A DNA stretch of 64,000 bases from Cliona cf. orientalis (taxonomy: Eukaryota; Porifera; Demospongiae; Clionaida; Clionaidae). The DNA lies in NCBI GenBank assembly GCA_963930775.1, contig OZ005693.1:11318525-11382524 (forward strand), given 5' to 3'. Below are positions 46,385 to 59,442 of the stretch, piece by piece. Below the pieces are notes generated by a model. That model saw nothing but the letters and a program-made list of their open reading frames with translations. It had not been told where the DNA came from and did not search any database. The first letter of the stretch is position 1; each line of letters begins with the position of its first letter. The translations under genes were made by a program, and so were the position numbers.

Positions 46385-48856
46385 CAGTCCAAGAGTGCAG
46401 TTTGCAAGGGAGGTCTGTGGACTGTTGATGCAGACTATCGTCGTAGCTTGCTAGAAGCTCTCAAGCGTTCCCCCTACCACCCCTACCATCGCTATTTCAC
46501 CCCTCCCTTGTCTCCAAGGTAAGAAGCTTAGCAGTGTGAAATCAAAAATGTGCCTTACATTTTTGTCAGGCTAGTCATCTGTTAGAGTGTGGGGCTGTGT
46601 GTGATTAACAGTCGGAGGTGTCTATCTCTGGACATTGTTTTAAAAAAGATGTTGTCAAATAGTTTAGTAATAAATGTTAATTGTACAACAATGTATTGTA
46701 GTGGCATTGATGGTGGGCATCATTTAGAGTTTGAGACTTGGGCTGTTAGATTCCTTTCTGTGTGTTTTCAGTGGCTACTTTTTAACACCTAGTACATGCA
46801 GTAATTATATTATCACAGCAGATTGTAAATTTTAAACACACACACGTACACACACACACTCACATCTTGGACGATATCTACAGCTCGAGCAGCAGCAGTC
46901 TAGGTGAGGACATATGTGAAATTTTTTTATACTTTGTACACACTACATATGTTGCTATGGTTACTGGTGTGGGGTAGTTACCTTCAGTTGGTTTAGGGTT
47001 AGCCACAGGGTGTGTGTAGTGTGGTTGTCATGGCGACTTATCTTCGGTTGGGTGAGCACGCAAGTGTGGTCAATTACTAGCTATGTCAAAAATTTACTAA
47101 AATGCATCCAGCCAGGTCCCTCATTAGCAAACTTAGCTTAGCTCTTAAAATAACTGATGATTGTATCAGAGTGCCTGCTCTTAGTTGAGGTATGTGTAAG
47201 TAGATCGAGAGTGCGCTTTTAGTGACATTCTGAGTTGAAAGTTTTATCTTGCTAATTAGATCAACGCTGTAATAAGTGCTGGGCATGTCTGTAACAAAAT
47301 TGGATATGACTTGAGCTCATAAAACTATTCTAGAAATTTAGCATAATACTGTTCTCTTGCAGAGGGTCTTGACCCAGCGGAGAGGGACGCAGCTCTCACC
47401 ATGTGTATGATTAGCGGGGGCGAGAATGGATCTCCCCCAGTAACCTCGGAACTGCTCCAGGCTATACTTCACGATCACTGCTACTCCAAGAGTCCTCCAA
47501 ACTTTGTCGTCCCCGCCATGCCCCGAGTGAAGAGGAGAAGGACTGGGTAAGATGAGACAAATGTGTGTCTCTCTGTAGCCTTGTCACTAGAACTAACCAT
47601 TTTTGTACGTCAATCCTTTAAAGAGAGTACTGTAGATGCTTACATGGTTAGAATTTCAAAAGTTGCTGGTTTCCAAAATATGCTCCCCAAATTAAAGCTT
47701 ACAAATGACGTAACTAGGGGATATGTGAATTAGACGGCATGTATGTGTTGTTCTTTGCTGACTTAATCCGGCCCACCATGTGACAGGGATTTGTTGTTTG
47801 GTATCCACGGTAACCATTGGACATGTGACCGTCGTGGGGTGCAGTTAAGGGAGTCTGTGAATGACGTAAATACGCTCATCACCACATGCATGACCACGTT
47901 GCTGTAATCATTACCTCGTCAAAAAAAAATCAAATTTCAAATGAGACTGATTTTTATCAAAATTCACAAGTTGTGTTATTCATTATGCCAGTGGTTAAAA
48001 CTATGTTTAGTAATTGGTCCATTATGCTGGTATGCTAGGTGTGCTTTAATAAGACTTCCCTAGCATGTGTGTGCACATGGCTGTACACAGCCATATAGGT
48101 ATTATATATATACAATGGACATCCAGTAAGCAATGTACATCTGTGTGCTTTAAGATTCATGGCATGGCCATTATTCTCAGTCACATTGTTGGAGGCAGTA
48201 ATGTCCAACATCCTGCCTGTGCTGTGTATGGCTGGAGCTGCTTCACTTGGATGTGGTGTACCTTTTAGAAGGGGCAAAGGTGATGTAGGGTGTGCTAGGA
48301 ATGTTCTGCACCGTCCTCTCTCTCCTCTCTCCCTGTCTTGGTCCCGAGTTCTCCAGGTTCCCTGTCTGCAATTAGTCCACTTATGCATGACCTCTGACCC
48401 CACAGGTGTCGGTATCACTTCCTATTCCTGATTTGATGAAGCTTATTAGTTCAGTGACGCAGCCGTAAGATATGTGATAGTAGTGTATTAAGCCATTATT
48501 GTGTCTAGTGTTGTGCATAATACTATAGGGTGTTGGTTCAAATATTCTGGTGAGCATGTAACATGATTTACTGTGTTCTCTCCCCGTATAGGTTGACCCT
48601 CGATGAAGTGGCGGCAGCTGCTGAGCTGATCTTGGCTCAGGAGGATGAGGCTGCTAAAGAGGGGGCAGGGCATGAGTCCAGTGACGAGGGATTGGGCGGA
48701 GAGATGGACAGCGACTGTGATGAAGAGGAGGCCGGATCTGGTCTCCTAGGCGACAGCGGCTACGGAGGTCAAAGTATGGAAGAGCTTGGAGCTGATGCAC
48801 TCCTTTGCCTGGCGGGGACCAGCCGCTCCAACACCCCTCCCCCGCCCTCAAGCTAA
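45388..48856 (+). CDS. Forkhead transcription factor, FoxN2/3 type
   Basis: Five exons, 45388-46062, 46388-46518, 46884-46903, 47363-47546 and 48592-48856, about 424 residues. The forkhead domain ([76 protein letters not shown]) matches FOXN2/FOXN3 (CHES1). An upstream motif, [11 protein letters not shown], and a C-terminal [10 protein letters not shown] resemble the ends of human FOXN3. A Gly-rich stretch lies before the domain, and a basic cluster (VKRRRTG) follows it. Nuclear transcription factor, usually a repressor linked to cell cycle and DNA-damage checkpoints (known for the vertebrate family). The 20-base exon 46884-46903 is tiny but keeps phase. Confidence 0.9.
46519..47362. other. 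FoxN introns around the 20-base exon
   Basis: AT-rich, with a short (CA)n run near 46838-46860 just before the micro-exon. No other feature. Confidence 0.6.
47547..48591. other. Last FoxN intron
   Basis: 1.05 kb without a gene or a repeat I can name. The small open frames on both strands here lack splice support. Confidence 0.6.
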
Positions 48857-49362
48857 TGGGCGTGGCACCTCACTCCTACAATGTAACACAAATCAAGTGC
48901 TTTTCACCATTTTTTTTGTTTTGTTATTTTTGTACATATTTGTATATCAGTACTAGATATCATTTTGTACAATCATCCCATCAAGTTCAGTTGCCTGCAT
49001 TTTTAATTTGCAGTGCAAGCAGCTGTTATTATATAGTCTCTACCGCATTAATATATTATTATACTGCATTATTGAACAGAACTTCCTTCAGTGTATTTTT
49101 GTATAATACACTTTCCGAGTGTTTTATGTTGTGTGTGTGTGTGTGTGTTGAAATGATCCACCAAATCAAGAGTTGTATGCATGAATCAGCTGTTTTTTTG
49201 CTTCTTTGTTTCAGAATTCTCTATTAGTTTGTAATTATTATTATAGTCAAATTATTTCATGTAAAATATTGCATTTTGGAATAAAAACAACTTGCTGACA
49301 CAAATACGTACTGAACAATCATAAAAAGTGAATTAAAAAGGCTAAAAATGTTTGAATTCTTG
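48857..49362. other. Convergent 3' region, FoxN / FHA-like gene
   Basis: FoxN 3' UTR with AATAAA at 49280-49285, and a short (GT)n at about 49132-49148. The minus-strand neighbour ends at 49363, so the two transcripts meet tail to tail. Confidence 0.6.
49280..49285 (+). terminator. Polyadenylation signal of FoxN
   Basis: AATAAA about 425 bases after the FoxN stop codon in an AT-rich 3' UTR. Confidence 0.55.
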
Positions 49363-52300
49363 TCACTTTCCCTCCAGAGGTTCTCTGTACTGCTTCAGAG
49401 CTGCATGAAGCTTCCTAAGATGGTTGCCAACAGTGACAGTGTCGTTGTTTTGGTCCAGCCTGCTATGCAGGACATTCCTGATGTCGTGCAGTTCACTGTA
49501 GCATACCTCTTGCTGCTCACGGTCGACTGATGAGGAGAGACGGCGGCTTGAGTGGACACGACTCTTACCTACAGCAATACAATATTACAACAAACTCAGA
49601 AACACAAGAAACTTAGTGAATAGAATCTTTCGCATTGCACGTGTGGTTTGTCCACACGGGGAAGGAATTTGGATAGTAGGTAAAGGTCGTCACATGCAAA
49701 TGTCCATAAAGCGCGCGTTTTTCCATAGTAATAATTATTTATAATGTCGACCTCCTCCTACCGTTCAACTCCTTGCGCGTGTGGACTGCAGTATTGAGCA
49801 AGCAAAGGTTGCCGGAAGGAAAAACAACATATAGACAGATAGGGTGAGTGTTGGCTATTTACTATACCTTTAGAGAAGAGAATTAGTTCAGAAAATCGAG
49901 TGATAATCATAAGAACCACATCACACACCACACTCACACGTCTGCAGGGAGTGAGAGAGGAGGGACATAGATTAATATGGAGGGAGGGAGAGAGGGGGGA
50001 CATAGACTAATATGGAGGGAGGGAGAGAGAGAGAGACTGACCATACAAATATTTCCTACCTCTCATCAGTCTGAGTTGTCAGGAGCTGTCGTAAAACAGG
50101 CAACATCACAAAACAAACAGCCAATGTCCAGGGAGCCCTGTGGAAACACACAGCATGCATTGTGTCAATATTATACAGCACTACTCACTGATGTTTGAGG
50201 AATTGTCGTAGTATGTCAATGAATAAGACCAGGTCTTTGCCAGAGGAGAAGCAAGCTTGCACCAGGTTAGTGGCCGCCTGCAGACCCTTGTCTCTACGCC
50301 ATAGACCAACAACTCCAGAAGATATCTAAAACAGAAATTAAAAAAATATGCATGCTTGATATTTCTGACTAAATTGGATACAGAATGTATCTTTACAGGG
50401 GTTCCCGAAGTAAAAAAAAATTATTCCCAAAAATAATAATATTACTGACTAGTGCTGATCCCAAATGGGGTTGTGAAGGGAATAAATGGTAAAAAATTAT
50501 TGGCAACAAGGGTAATGTTGGTAAAGTTGGTAAAATTAGTAATTTTGGTGCAGCAAAATTATTTTCTGCCGGACAATGTCCAGCAAAATTATTTTCTAAT
50601 ATTGGTGCTGTAGGCGACAGCTGCGTCAAGGGTAATGTTGGTAAAGTTGGTAAAATTGGTAAAATTAGTAATTTTGGTGCTGTAGGCGATGGCAGCATCA
50701 AGGGTAATGTTGGTAAAACTAGTAATTTTGGTGCTATAGGCGATGGCAGCATCAAGGGTAATGTTGGTAAAGTTGGTAAAATTGGTAAAATTAGTAATTT
50801 TGGTGCAGCAAAATTATTTTCTGCCGGACAATATCTGGCAAAAGTTTTAATAAATCTCTGCCGGACAATGTCTAGCAAAATTATTTTCTGTCGGACAATG
50901 TCCAGCAAAATTATTTTCTAATATAATTGGTGCTGTAGGCGATGGCAGTATCAAGGGTAATGTTGGTAAAACTGGTAAAATTAGTAATTTTGGTACTATA
51001 GGCAATGGCAGCTACAAGGATTATGTCTAGCAAAATTATTTTCTGCCGGACAATGTCTGGCAAAAGTTAAAAAAAATTTCTGCCGGACAATATCCAGCAA
51101 AATTATTTTCTAATATTGGTGCTGTAGGCGACAGCAGCGTCAAGGGTAATGTTGGTAAAGTTAGTAATTTTGATGCAGCAAAATTATTTTCTGCTGGACA
51201 ATGTCCAGCAGAATTATTTCTAATATTGGTGCTGTAGGCGATGGCAGCATCAAGGGTAAGGTAGGTAAAGTTGGTAAAATCAGGGACTAATGACCATTTC
51301 TCACCTCAAGTCTTGCCTGCAGTGTTTCATTCATGTCCTGGTGCCCAGACACTATCTCCTCAATCGCCTGGTGCGTGGTTGACAGAAATTCTCCCGATAC
51401 TTCAAATGGTGATGCTTCAGCATGCCCCCTCACCGCAGAGGGGGGCGTGGCATATCCCCACTGTGGACGATCACTTGGACTGTCCCCTGCCCCTGTATTC
51501 TGATGCAATCATTGTGAAGATACAACAAATAATACGATGATGGATCTCGACTCACGCCAATCTGGCATTTTGCACAATGGTGGAAATATGCCAAATTGGT
51601 GCAAGACGAAATCCATTAGCGTACTATGAAATCAAGTGACCCCTCACTCACTTCTTGGCTGTATCTGTTCAACTTGGGGGTGGAGCTTTCATCTAGGCCA
51701 CGCCTGCTCCCTTTGGGGGTGGAGCCTTTGACGGAGACCCTGTAGTATCTGCTATTTCTTGAAATGCTTGGTACCCTCACCATCTGTTCCTCCTCGAGGG
51801 GAGCCTGCACTGCCGACAGCAGATCCTGCACATCTCTGGCCAGGGAGGCAGTATTGGGAGACCATGGAGCCTCTACTGCTGGTGGTGATAATGATGTTGG
51901 CTCCTCTCTCTCAGCTGAAGCAGAGTGTTCTGGTAAGGAAAAAAGTTCAATATTAGGTGGTTCTTGTGATTGAGTAACTGATTCTTCTGATTCCTCCCGC
52001 TCTAGTGATGTCTCTGGCAGTTTAGAGTTGCCAGGTGTGGAGGATTGTTCAACGTTAGGTGTCGTATCTAGAGGATGGGCATCGACTGTGCCATCTGAAG
52101 GAGGTGTCCCTGGTTCAATTGGAGTTGGTTGCGATGATTTGTCAACTGTTGATTGGATGTCTTCAGTGTCCATGGCCACAGAGGAGGTAGTTGGATTGAT
52201 CTGTGGTGGCGATTGTTCACTGGAATGAGCAGGTGAGTTTTCTCCTAATGTTGACAATTTTTCTACATTCACTGGACTATCCTCAGATTGAGGGGATGTG

Positions 52301-54389
52301 GACTCGGGAATAGTGGGTGGAGTCTCAAGTGATTTGTAAGAATTATTTCGTGTGGTCTGATCCACCCCCTCCGCTCCTTTCCCCTCCTCTGCCAGCAATA
52401 AACTGATCGGAGAACTTTCTTCACACTGTTCTGTCTTATTCAGCTGCTGGGTCTCTTCATTCCGAGCACTACTCCCCTCTTCCTCCCCACCTAACTGCAC
52501 TTTGCCCTCTTCATCGTCACCAGTAGCTACTTCATCATTGTCTCCTGTCGATTCAATTGCTGTCTGAACATCTGAATCTGAGGTAACTTGCACCCTCTCA
52601 TCAGTGCTAGTGTCAGCTTCTATAGGTGATGCCTCAGCAGTTTCATCCTTCATAGCAACATCATCAGATGCTGTGATAATGTCATTTCTATCTTCATTAA
52701 CTTCATTTATCGCTTTTGTTTCTGTTGGTTCACTGATTTCATCACCCGGTTTACTGTCTCTCTCCTCTCCCTCAACTAGTGTCTGCTTAGTAAGTGCCTC
52801 TTCACTGTCTGCATGCTCACTTTCTTCAGACACTTTCTGTTCTGTTTGGGGCTGGGCTGTTTCCTCCTGACCTTCCTGAAGTACTTCATCCTCCTTCAGC
52901 TCTGATTTATTGGGCATTTCTTTTTCTTGATCTTGCTCAACAGCTAATTCTTGATTTAACTCCGATAAATTTGCAGGTTTTTCTTCTTCTCTTTGACCTG
53001 GTTTATCTTTCTGTCCTTTCTCCTCCTCCTCTTTCCCTCTCTGAGGTAGCTGTGGTGCTGACACAGACTGAGGCACATTGTGGTCGTATGATTCACTGGC
53101 AGATGTCTTATCTGGCAGAGCCGAACAAGAGAGAGAGTAAAGGTCACATTCTGTACTGATTTCAGATGGGGATGTCAAGTCTGCTTCGACAGTTTGATGG
53201 TCCTCCATGGACGCCGGTGAATCTATTGTCATTTGATCCTGCTCCTTTGATGTGATCGCATGACCATTTGGAACAGTGAGTGAAGTAGAGAGATGAGTCT
53301 GTGCTTCAATTCTTAAAGCCGCTTTCTGCAAAATCAATAATCACAAAATATTTAATTATCAGGCTCTTTAATTATAAGTGCAACTGACCGTTTCTTCATT
53401 CCTAGACTGAGAGCCAACCGTTGAACGTCGCTGCCTAAACATCCTCTTTGGCTTTGGAGGAGGGACGCAAGAGGGAGTAGAAATAGAGGGATCAGCAGCA
53501 GTAGAAATAGGAGGAGGAGTAGAGGTGGCTGTAGGTGAAGGTGGAGAAGGTGCCTCGACAAGGTCAGAGGTCGTTCCCCTCCTGAGCATTGGTCTTCTCT
53601 TTATTCTGGTGGGCGCAAGACATTTGACCACCACTGAGTAGTGACATTCAAAGTTTGGATCACTGCGAATCTCCTGAGGCACTTTCATCACATGACGAAG
53701 AATCTTGGTATCATTCAGTAGCTTTATGATTCCACTGGCCTGGGTGGGTGTATAGATGGGCGTGACTTCGTCCCTCCCACTTCCTGTCTGCGTACATCTC
53801 TTTGCGGTGGCTGCTACAACAGAGAGGAACTTGATGATAGAGAGAGATAGTTCCAACTCGAGGCTTTGGCCATTCAGTTGCTGCTCTATCAGACTCAGCG
53901 CCAAAGTCAGTGACGCCTCAGACAGGAGTGGCTGGAGAGATAACATGGAGAATCTCATAGTAATACATTTTCCCAATGCAATAGCCATCAAAAACTTATC
54001 AGTGGCCATATAGAATCTCTATAGTTGTTCAACCAACTTTCACATAGATTACGATAATAATTCTCCTATATACCTTCTTGCTGTTTTCGGAGGGTGTGGC
54101 TAGTGTGTTGGCTAGAACGGTCCATCCATGCTGCTGGAATTCCACAATGTGAGACATGATGGTGAGGTTCATGCAGGAGAGGACTTTAGTGGTGTGTCTC
54201 TGGGCGGCCATTGCTGACTGGTTCTGAGAGGAGGAGGAAAAAATGGCCAAGACTCGAGCAAATAGTGTGGCGTACTTCTCCGATAGGGACACCATTTGCT
54301 AGAGGGAGTGTGTATGTGTGCGTGTGCATATCAGCAACATCAGTCTCAAGTGAAATACACAACTTGGTGGGCCAACCAATAAGAAGAGA

Positions 54390-54426
<37 letters not shown>

Positions 54427-56378
54427 CTGAATACAGTGCTTACTGGAATACAGCAGAGGTTGACTACGATATCAGTGATGAAGTTAATGGTAGGAATATC
54501 TCCTGGCAACATGCACTGAGGGGTAGCCCCTGCCTCTCGAGCCTCGTTATAGCTGGTCACATACGATGTGTAGCTATCACTCAAGCTAGGATCCTTCAAC
54601 TCTAGTGCCTGAAATGATTATACACGTAAGTTACTAATATCTATATTAAGAGTGTGTGATATGTTTTTATGTACCTTAAGAGCTGGGTAAAGTCGATCGA
54701 TTAGATCAGTGGTGATATCGCTATGATTTTGATGGAGTAACTGATATCCAATGCTGTTCCCAACTTGCTCATAAGGCTGCATAGAGAGTAATACAAGCCA
54801 TGCAAGAACATAATAATACCTGTGTAGAATTTACATTCTACAACCAGAAATGCTAAACCACTTATGCAGATTCTGATATTACGCTGTGCAGTCAAAACCA
54901 CTGCCCTATATGGTGAGAATTTTTAACTTGATAATATCTGCCAAATACCATAACCAATGGAGCATGCTAGTTTCCATTAATCAAATCAACACTCCTTACC
55001 GGAGGTGGTTTTCTGTCCTGATACCCAGAGGCCCTTGAAGCAATCTCCTTTGCTATCCTCTTGAGCCTTGTCCTCAGACCCTCATCAATGGCCGATCTCT
55101 CAAAATCCACCGAACCGCTGTAACTATAGCTCCTGCTTGACTCTGATCCACCCTCACCACTACTTTCAATTTTAGTCTTAGTGGTCTGTTGTCTCGGTGG
55201 CTTCGAGGGGGGTTTCCCATTGAGCGCCTGTCCTGGGGTCTGTGGTAACACACGCTTCACAGGAGAATCAGAGGACACCTTGGAAGATAGGTACTGGAAT
55301 TGATAGCTTGCTCCAAGATCTAAGAAGGTGCCTAGAGAGAAAGAGGGGAAGAGAGGGAGAGAAGGAGAGAGAGAATGTGTGTGTAGCAATGCCCATATTA
55401 ATGCAATACGTTTTTACAATTAGTGTAGTGGGTCACCAAACATGGTTCCACCAAATAGGGCGCTGCCAATTGACTACGACGGCCAGGCTGCTCTCTGCAT
55501 GTGTAGTTGCTGCCCTAATCCTCAAAAGGAAAGCAGCCTTAGTTTAGTGTGGGTGCCCCGGTCTATGTTCCATGGAGCATACACCCATACTCACATAATA
55601 GCATTGCTATGTAAACTTGTTTTTGTTTTCAAATTTTGGTTTCGGACAGTTGTCCATTTGTGAGCAACATACGCACACATTTCAGCGCCATATCAACAAC
55701 ACTCTTATCCACGAATAAATAAGTGTTGTTGTGTGTTAACTAATTTCCTATCACTAATCACTCACGTACTCAGAATACATACACATGTCTGCATGCACCT
55801 TGTGAAAATAGTATATAAGGATTGTACCATTTTTCATTCGTCTTGGTTTCTCTCCTTCTCTCATCTCCTCCCCGTTGACGTAGCATGTCCCCCTGTGCAC
55901 GCACACAAGTGCTGTGCTCTTGCCAGTTTGTACCATGACCTCAGCACAGTAGACATCTCTCTCGATGGTTGGAGGGAGTTGAAGACTTTTGTGCACGTGA
56001 TCATATCCATCCAGGGTCTCGAGGTGAGCGTGGGACACTGCAGGAACAATGCGATAGTGTGATGATCCATACAATAATATTTGAACCTTCACTGCATTTA
56101 CAGCGCAGTGGTAGTCATTTATATAAAGATATCAGCATAGTCAGGACAAATATCATTAACATCTTGAGGTCCCTAATTTTCTATCCTTAATAGCTTCATG
56201 TTCTTTCGCGAGGCAACTGCTGAGTTTATCAAGGAAAAATTGTGACATTGGAGGGCATACCTATAAGCAAGCGGCCTCCCTCTTCCAAGCGGTGACTTTG
56301 CTTAGTGTGCGTGTCAACGAGCCGGCTTTCCACTCGCTTCTTTTCCAGTGATTTGGAGCGACGATGCGATGAAGCCAT
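49363..56378 (-). CDS. Large protein with FHA-like N-terminus and helical regions, family unknown
   Basis: Thirteen exons: 56378-56261, 56037-55828, 55331-55000, 54776-54675, 54608-54444, 54298-54074, 54018-53389, 53335-51653, 51499-51305, 50325-50189, 50137-50060, 49941-49868 and 49568-49363, about 1384 residues with intact phase. Residues about 30-130 look like an FHA fold (VCVHRGTCYVNGEEM, then GTFLDLGASYQFQYL). A Ser/Pro/Lys linker follows. Residues about 220-530 are hydrophobic helices like ARM/HEAT repeats (LLSEASLTLALSLIEQQL). About 595-1150 is a low-complexity Glu/Ser/Thr/Gln-rich region with many SP and TP sites. The C-terminal part is again helical. I do not recognise the family. 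FHA domains bind phosphothreonine, so a signalling or genome-maintenance scaffold is possible, but that is speculation. The exon chain in the last third, which spans repeat-filled introns, is less certain. Confidence 0.6.
49650..49786. mobile_element. Inverted-repeat element of 137 bp
   Basis: Left arm GTCCACACGGGGAAGGAATT matches the complement of the right arm (GTCCACACGCGCAAGGAGTT) with few mismatches over about 30 bases. The interior holds GGTAAAGGTCGTCA at 49679-49692. It is in an intron of the FHA-like gene. The target duplication is unclear. Confidence 0.7.
50400..51290. repeat. Complex tandem repeat with GCCGGACA dyads
   Basis: It alternates GGTAATGTTGGTAAAGTTGG, AAAATTAGTAATTTTGGTGC, GCAGCAAAATTATTTTCTGC, CGGACAATGTCCAGC and GCTGTAGGCGATGGCAGCAT blocks, about seven times in variable order. 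The CCGGACA-ATG-TCCAGC core is a near-perfect dyad. It fills the intron 50326-51304 of the FHA-like gene. A minus-strand frame (50393-50908) stays open and reads PKLLILPTLPTLPL words, but it lacks splice signals. Confidence 0.85.
54393..54426. repeat. Poly-G run of 34 bases
   Basis: An uninterrupted G homopolymer in the intron between exons 54444-54608 and 54074-54298 of the FHA-like gene, so poly-C in the transcript, close to the 3' side of the exon. Confidence 0.95.
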
Positions 56379-56611
56379 CACTTCAACGTCGATCTCGGTA
56401 TAGATCAAGGGGGGCGGTACCTACCCATTTCGCGCAAAGGGCAAAGGTCAACCATACGCTATGTTTTTCTTAAAAATTAATTAATATTAAATATTTTGGC
56501 GATTTTCCGCCAAAATTTATATTATTATATCCCCAGTATATTATTATTATAGTAATATTATTATCATGGAGAAATTCAAGTAGTGTGGCTAGCTATAATT
56601 ATAGTGTAGTT

Positions 56612-57481
56612 CTAGTTGATTCCGTGAGGTTTTGGCTGGTCAAGGTAGTGTTCAATGGGAGTGCTGAACGCTGTGTTTTTGCTGAAGGGAGACTTGGCTG
56701 CTTGCATCTGCTGTGTGATACCAGTCACCTTCTCAGTGTTGCTAGTCCAGTAGCTGATCGGAGACTCACTGTACAAGTCATGTGACTGCACACATACATA
56801 ATAATTATATTATTATTATTAAAATTATTATGCATGAACACAGTCATAATAGACAATTATAATTAATACCAGGTTGATTATCTTACCATAACAGGAGGAA
56901 CTTTAGTTGGGGTGAAGTCTGAAAAAAAAGAACAATAACAATAGAGATTAATTTTCCAATGAGGCTATATTACGTAATAATTGTACCTTTTCCGTAGTCT
57001 GTTTTTGTGGTGGAGCTGTAGTCCATTGGAGGAGGTGGAGGGTGGAACTCTTCATGCACCTCACTGCTGATGACCTGGTAGAGCTGCTCCTTGATCATCT
57101 GCTGTCTCTGTCCCTCCACTCTGACGCTGGTTCCCCGAGGGCTCGTGTAAGATAGACCCACTGTCGTCTCACAGTCCATACGTGATGAAGGATTAGGGGA
57201 TATGATTCCCTATAAGTGATCATTTCCAGTTTCATAATTTCTTTCAGGAATACCTCCAAATTAAAAGAAATAGACTGCAGTACATTACCTTATGACTGGC
57301 TCTGTGTAGCTTGGTGTGCAGTGTTCCATCAGGATTCCGGTTGCCTTCCTCCAAATGGGCGCACTGACGCTAAAAAAGGACAAAATTAAGAAATTAATAT
57401 TCCATTTAGATCAAGCTTTATACGTCTTACTTCCTCCACCCAGTTGGCGATCAGTGTCTTGCTATGAAGATTAGAAGTCAT
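56612..57481 (-). CDS. SPAG8: SPAG8-like ciliary/sperm microtubule protein
   Basis: Five exons, 57481-57431, 57369-57289, 57209-56987, 56918-56887 and 56785-56612, about 186 residues. It resembles the C-terminal half of human SPAG8: LIANWVEER near the start, DGTLHTKLHRASHKGII (human has a GHRG-L block there), a middle stretch with YTSPRG and EGQRQQMIKEQLYQ, and SPFSKNTAFSTPI near the end (human: FRKNCSFSTPV). SPAG8 is a microtubule inner protein of motile cilia and sperm tails. Human SPAG8 has a long Gly-rich N-terminus that is missing here. The gene shares a 423-base divergent promoter with ARIH1. It starts 234 bases downstream of the FHA-like gene's start side, on the same strand. Confidence 0.75.
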
Positions 57482-57904
57482 TTTGCGCTGTCAATAGATT
57501 GACGTGCGTTATTTAGAAATTTAATAGTTACCATGACGATAATAAACTTCCTCTATCTGAGTTATTTTTAGCTAGCGCGAGTGACCGGCCAGTGCTTTGT
57601 CATCCTTTTATCTTTATAAGGAGTATACTATTTTTAGAACAACACCTGTAAACATAAAACGTCACGGCGGGCCACATCACAGTTCTGATGTGTCCCCACG
57701 GTTTCCAGGTCTAAAGACGGCGAGTTTGGCGATATTTCATCACTTTTCAAAGATCAATAATTAGCGAAAATTACCTGGTAAGCGCGAAAGAAGCCTAGGC
57801 TAGGTAAAAACGAGAGAGAAAGTCACTCTCTTTGTCTCATCTTCATATTAAATGCTTTTACTGAATGTTTGTGTGTACCTTGGTATAGGTGGCTATTAGA
57901 GAAG
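57482..57904. promoter_or_regulatory. Head-to-head promoter region, SPAG8 / ARIH1
   Basis: 423 bases between divergent start codons. It contains CACGGCGGGCC near 57661 and a GTTACCATGACGAT block at about 57527-57540 that may be an X-box-like (RFX) site, as expected for ciliary genes: GTTACCATGAC against the consensus GTNRCC-N-GYAAC (partial match only). No TATA box is seen. Confidence 0.45.
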
Positions 57905-59394
57905 ATGTCAGCTGAATTTGATGATGATATAATGTATGACAGTGATTCCTGTGACGAGGGTGCGGTCGGGGGTTACGATTCGGACGACGACCTCGATGAC
58001 CTTCAGTTTTCGGGAGGAGAGGAGGGAGTTGGGGGAGGGGCCAGCAGAGAGGCATCTAAGAGACCACGGACAATCTATCAAACACTCACGCCTGATATGA
58101 TCTCAAAAAAGATGTTTGATATTATTGACGATGTAAACGCTGTGTTTCAGCTACCAACTCCACATGTGAGGATCTTGCTAACGACATGCAAGTGGGACAA
58201 AGAGAGACTACTGGAAAGGTATAATATTATTAGGGAGACATCAACATGTGACGAATTTACTCTCTGTGTGTATGAAAGAAGGGGGGGGGGGAGGTAGAGA
58301 GAGAGAAATCCAAATGTTCTGGTGTCTTGTTTCACTACCTTACTAATGTGCCATTGACCAAAGTCATCCTTCCCTCTCAGATACTACGCTGGCGATCAGG
58401 AGTCATTGTTCAAGGAAGCTCACTTGGTCTACCCGAGTAGACAGAGAAAGGTTGTCAGCAGCAAGCCTCCTGGACTCAGGGTAATCACCTACACACACAT
58501 ACACACACACACACACACACGGCCACCCTATGCCAACTTTTACATCACTAAAATGGTCTAAACTGTCATTTCAAAGGCAAAAAACCATGTCTGTGTACGT
58601 GTGCACACATGCATAGTACATCCACAGATGTAATTTTGAGCATATGGAAAAACATTTCCTCTTGTATTTGATACATATTTAGTTAAAACTAATAGAAATG
58701 CCATCACCAAAAAATTATTAATGATAATACATTATGCTCCCCTCCCTCTCTCTCTTCTTTTCTTCTTCATGTCCCCAGGCACAGGAGACGTCTACATGTG
58801 GCGCTGCAGCTAGCTCTGGTAGTGAGTACATCTGTGATATCTGCATGCTGTCGTTCCCATTGAGTGATATGAGTGGATTGGAGTGTGGACACTTATTCTG
58901 TCGGACGTGCTGGGACTCGTATCTCACCGTCATGATCATGTGCGAGGGGCGTGGCCAGACCATTTCCTGCCCGGCTACTGCGTGTGATATTGTCGTCAAT
59001 GAACAGCTAGTCCTGTAAGTTGACTTTGAGGGATTTATATATCCTCTATACGAAATTACATAATAATTCACTTTGATGGATTCGTAATTGTGTGGTATCT
59101 GTCATGGTATTGTCCTATGACATTGTTCCCTCACCCTCCCTTCCTCCCTCCTCTCTCTCTTTCTCGCCCTCCCTTTCTCCCTACAGTGAGCTTCTTCGTA
59201 AGCCCAATGTCAAGCAAAAGTTTCAGCACTTAATCACAAACAGTTTTGTTCAAGACAACACTAACATGAAGTGGTGCCCCGCTCCCGGATGTCCCAATGC
59301 GGTGCTGGCGTCTGCCGTCGACCATGCCCCAGTCACATGTACTTGCGGACACTCTTTCTGGTAAGCTAATGCTGAAGTTTTGACAGCATGTATA

Positions 59395-59442
<48 letters not shown>

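Noticed and set aside
50393-50908. 171-codon minus-strand frame with PKLLILPTLPTLPL words
   Set aside because: It is the reading of a tandem repeat inside an intron whose neighbouring exons already join in phase; no donor or acceptor fits.
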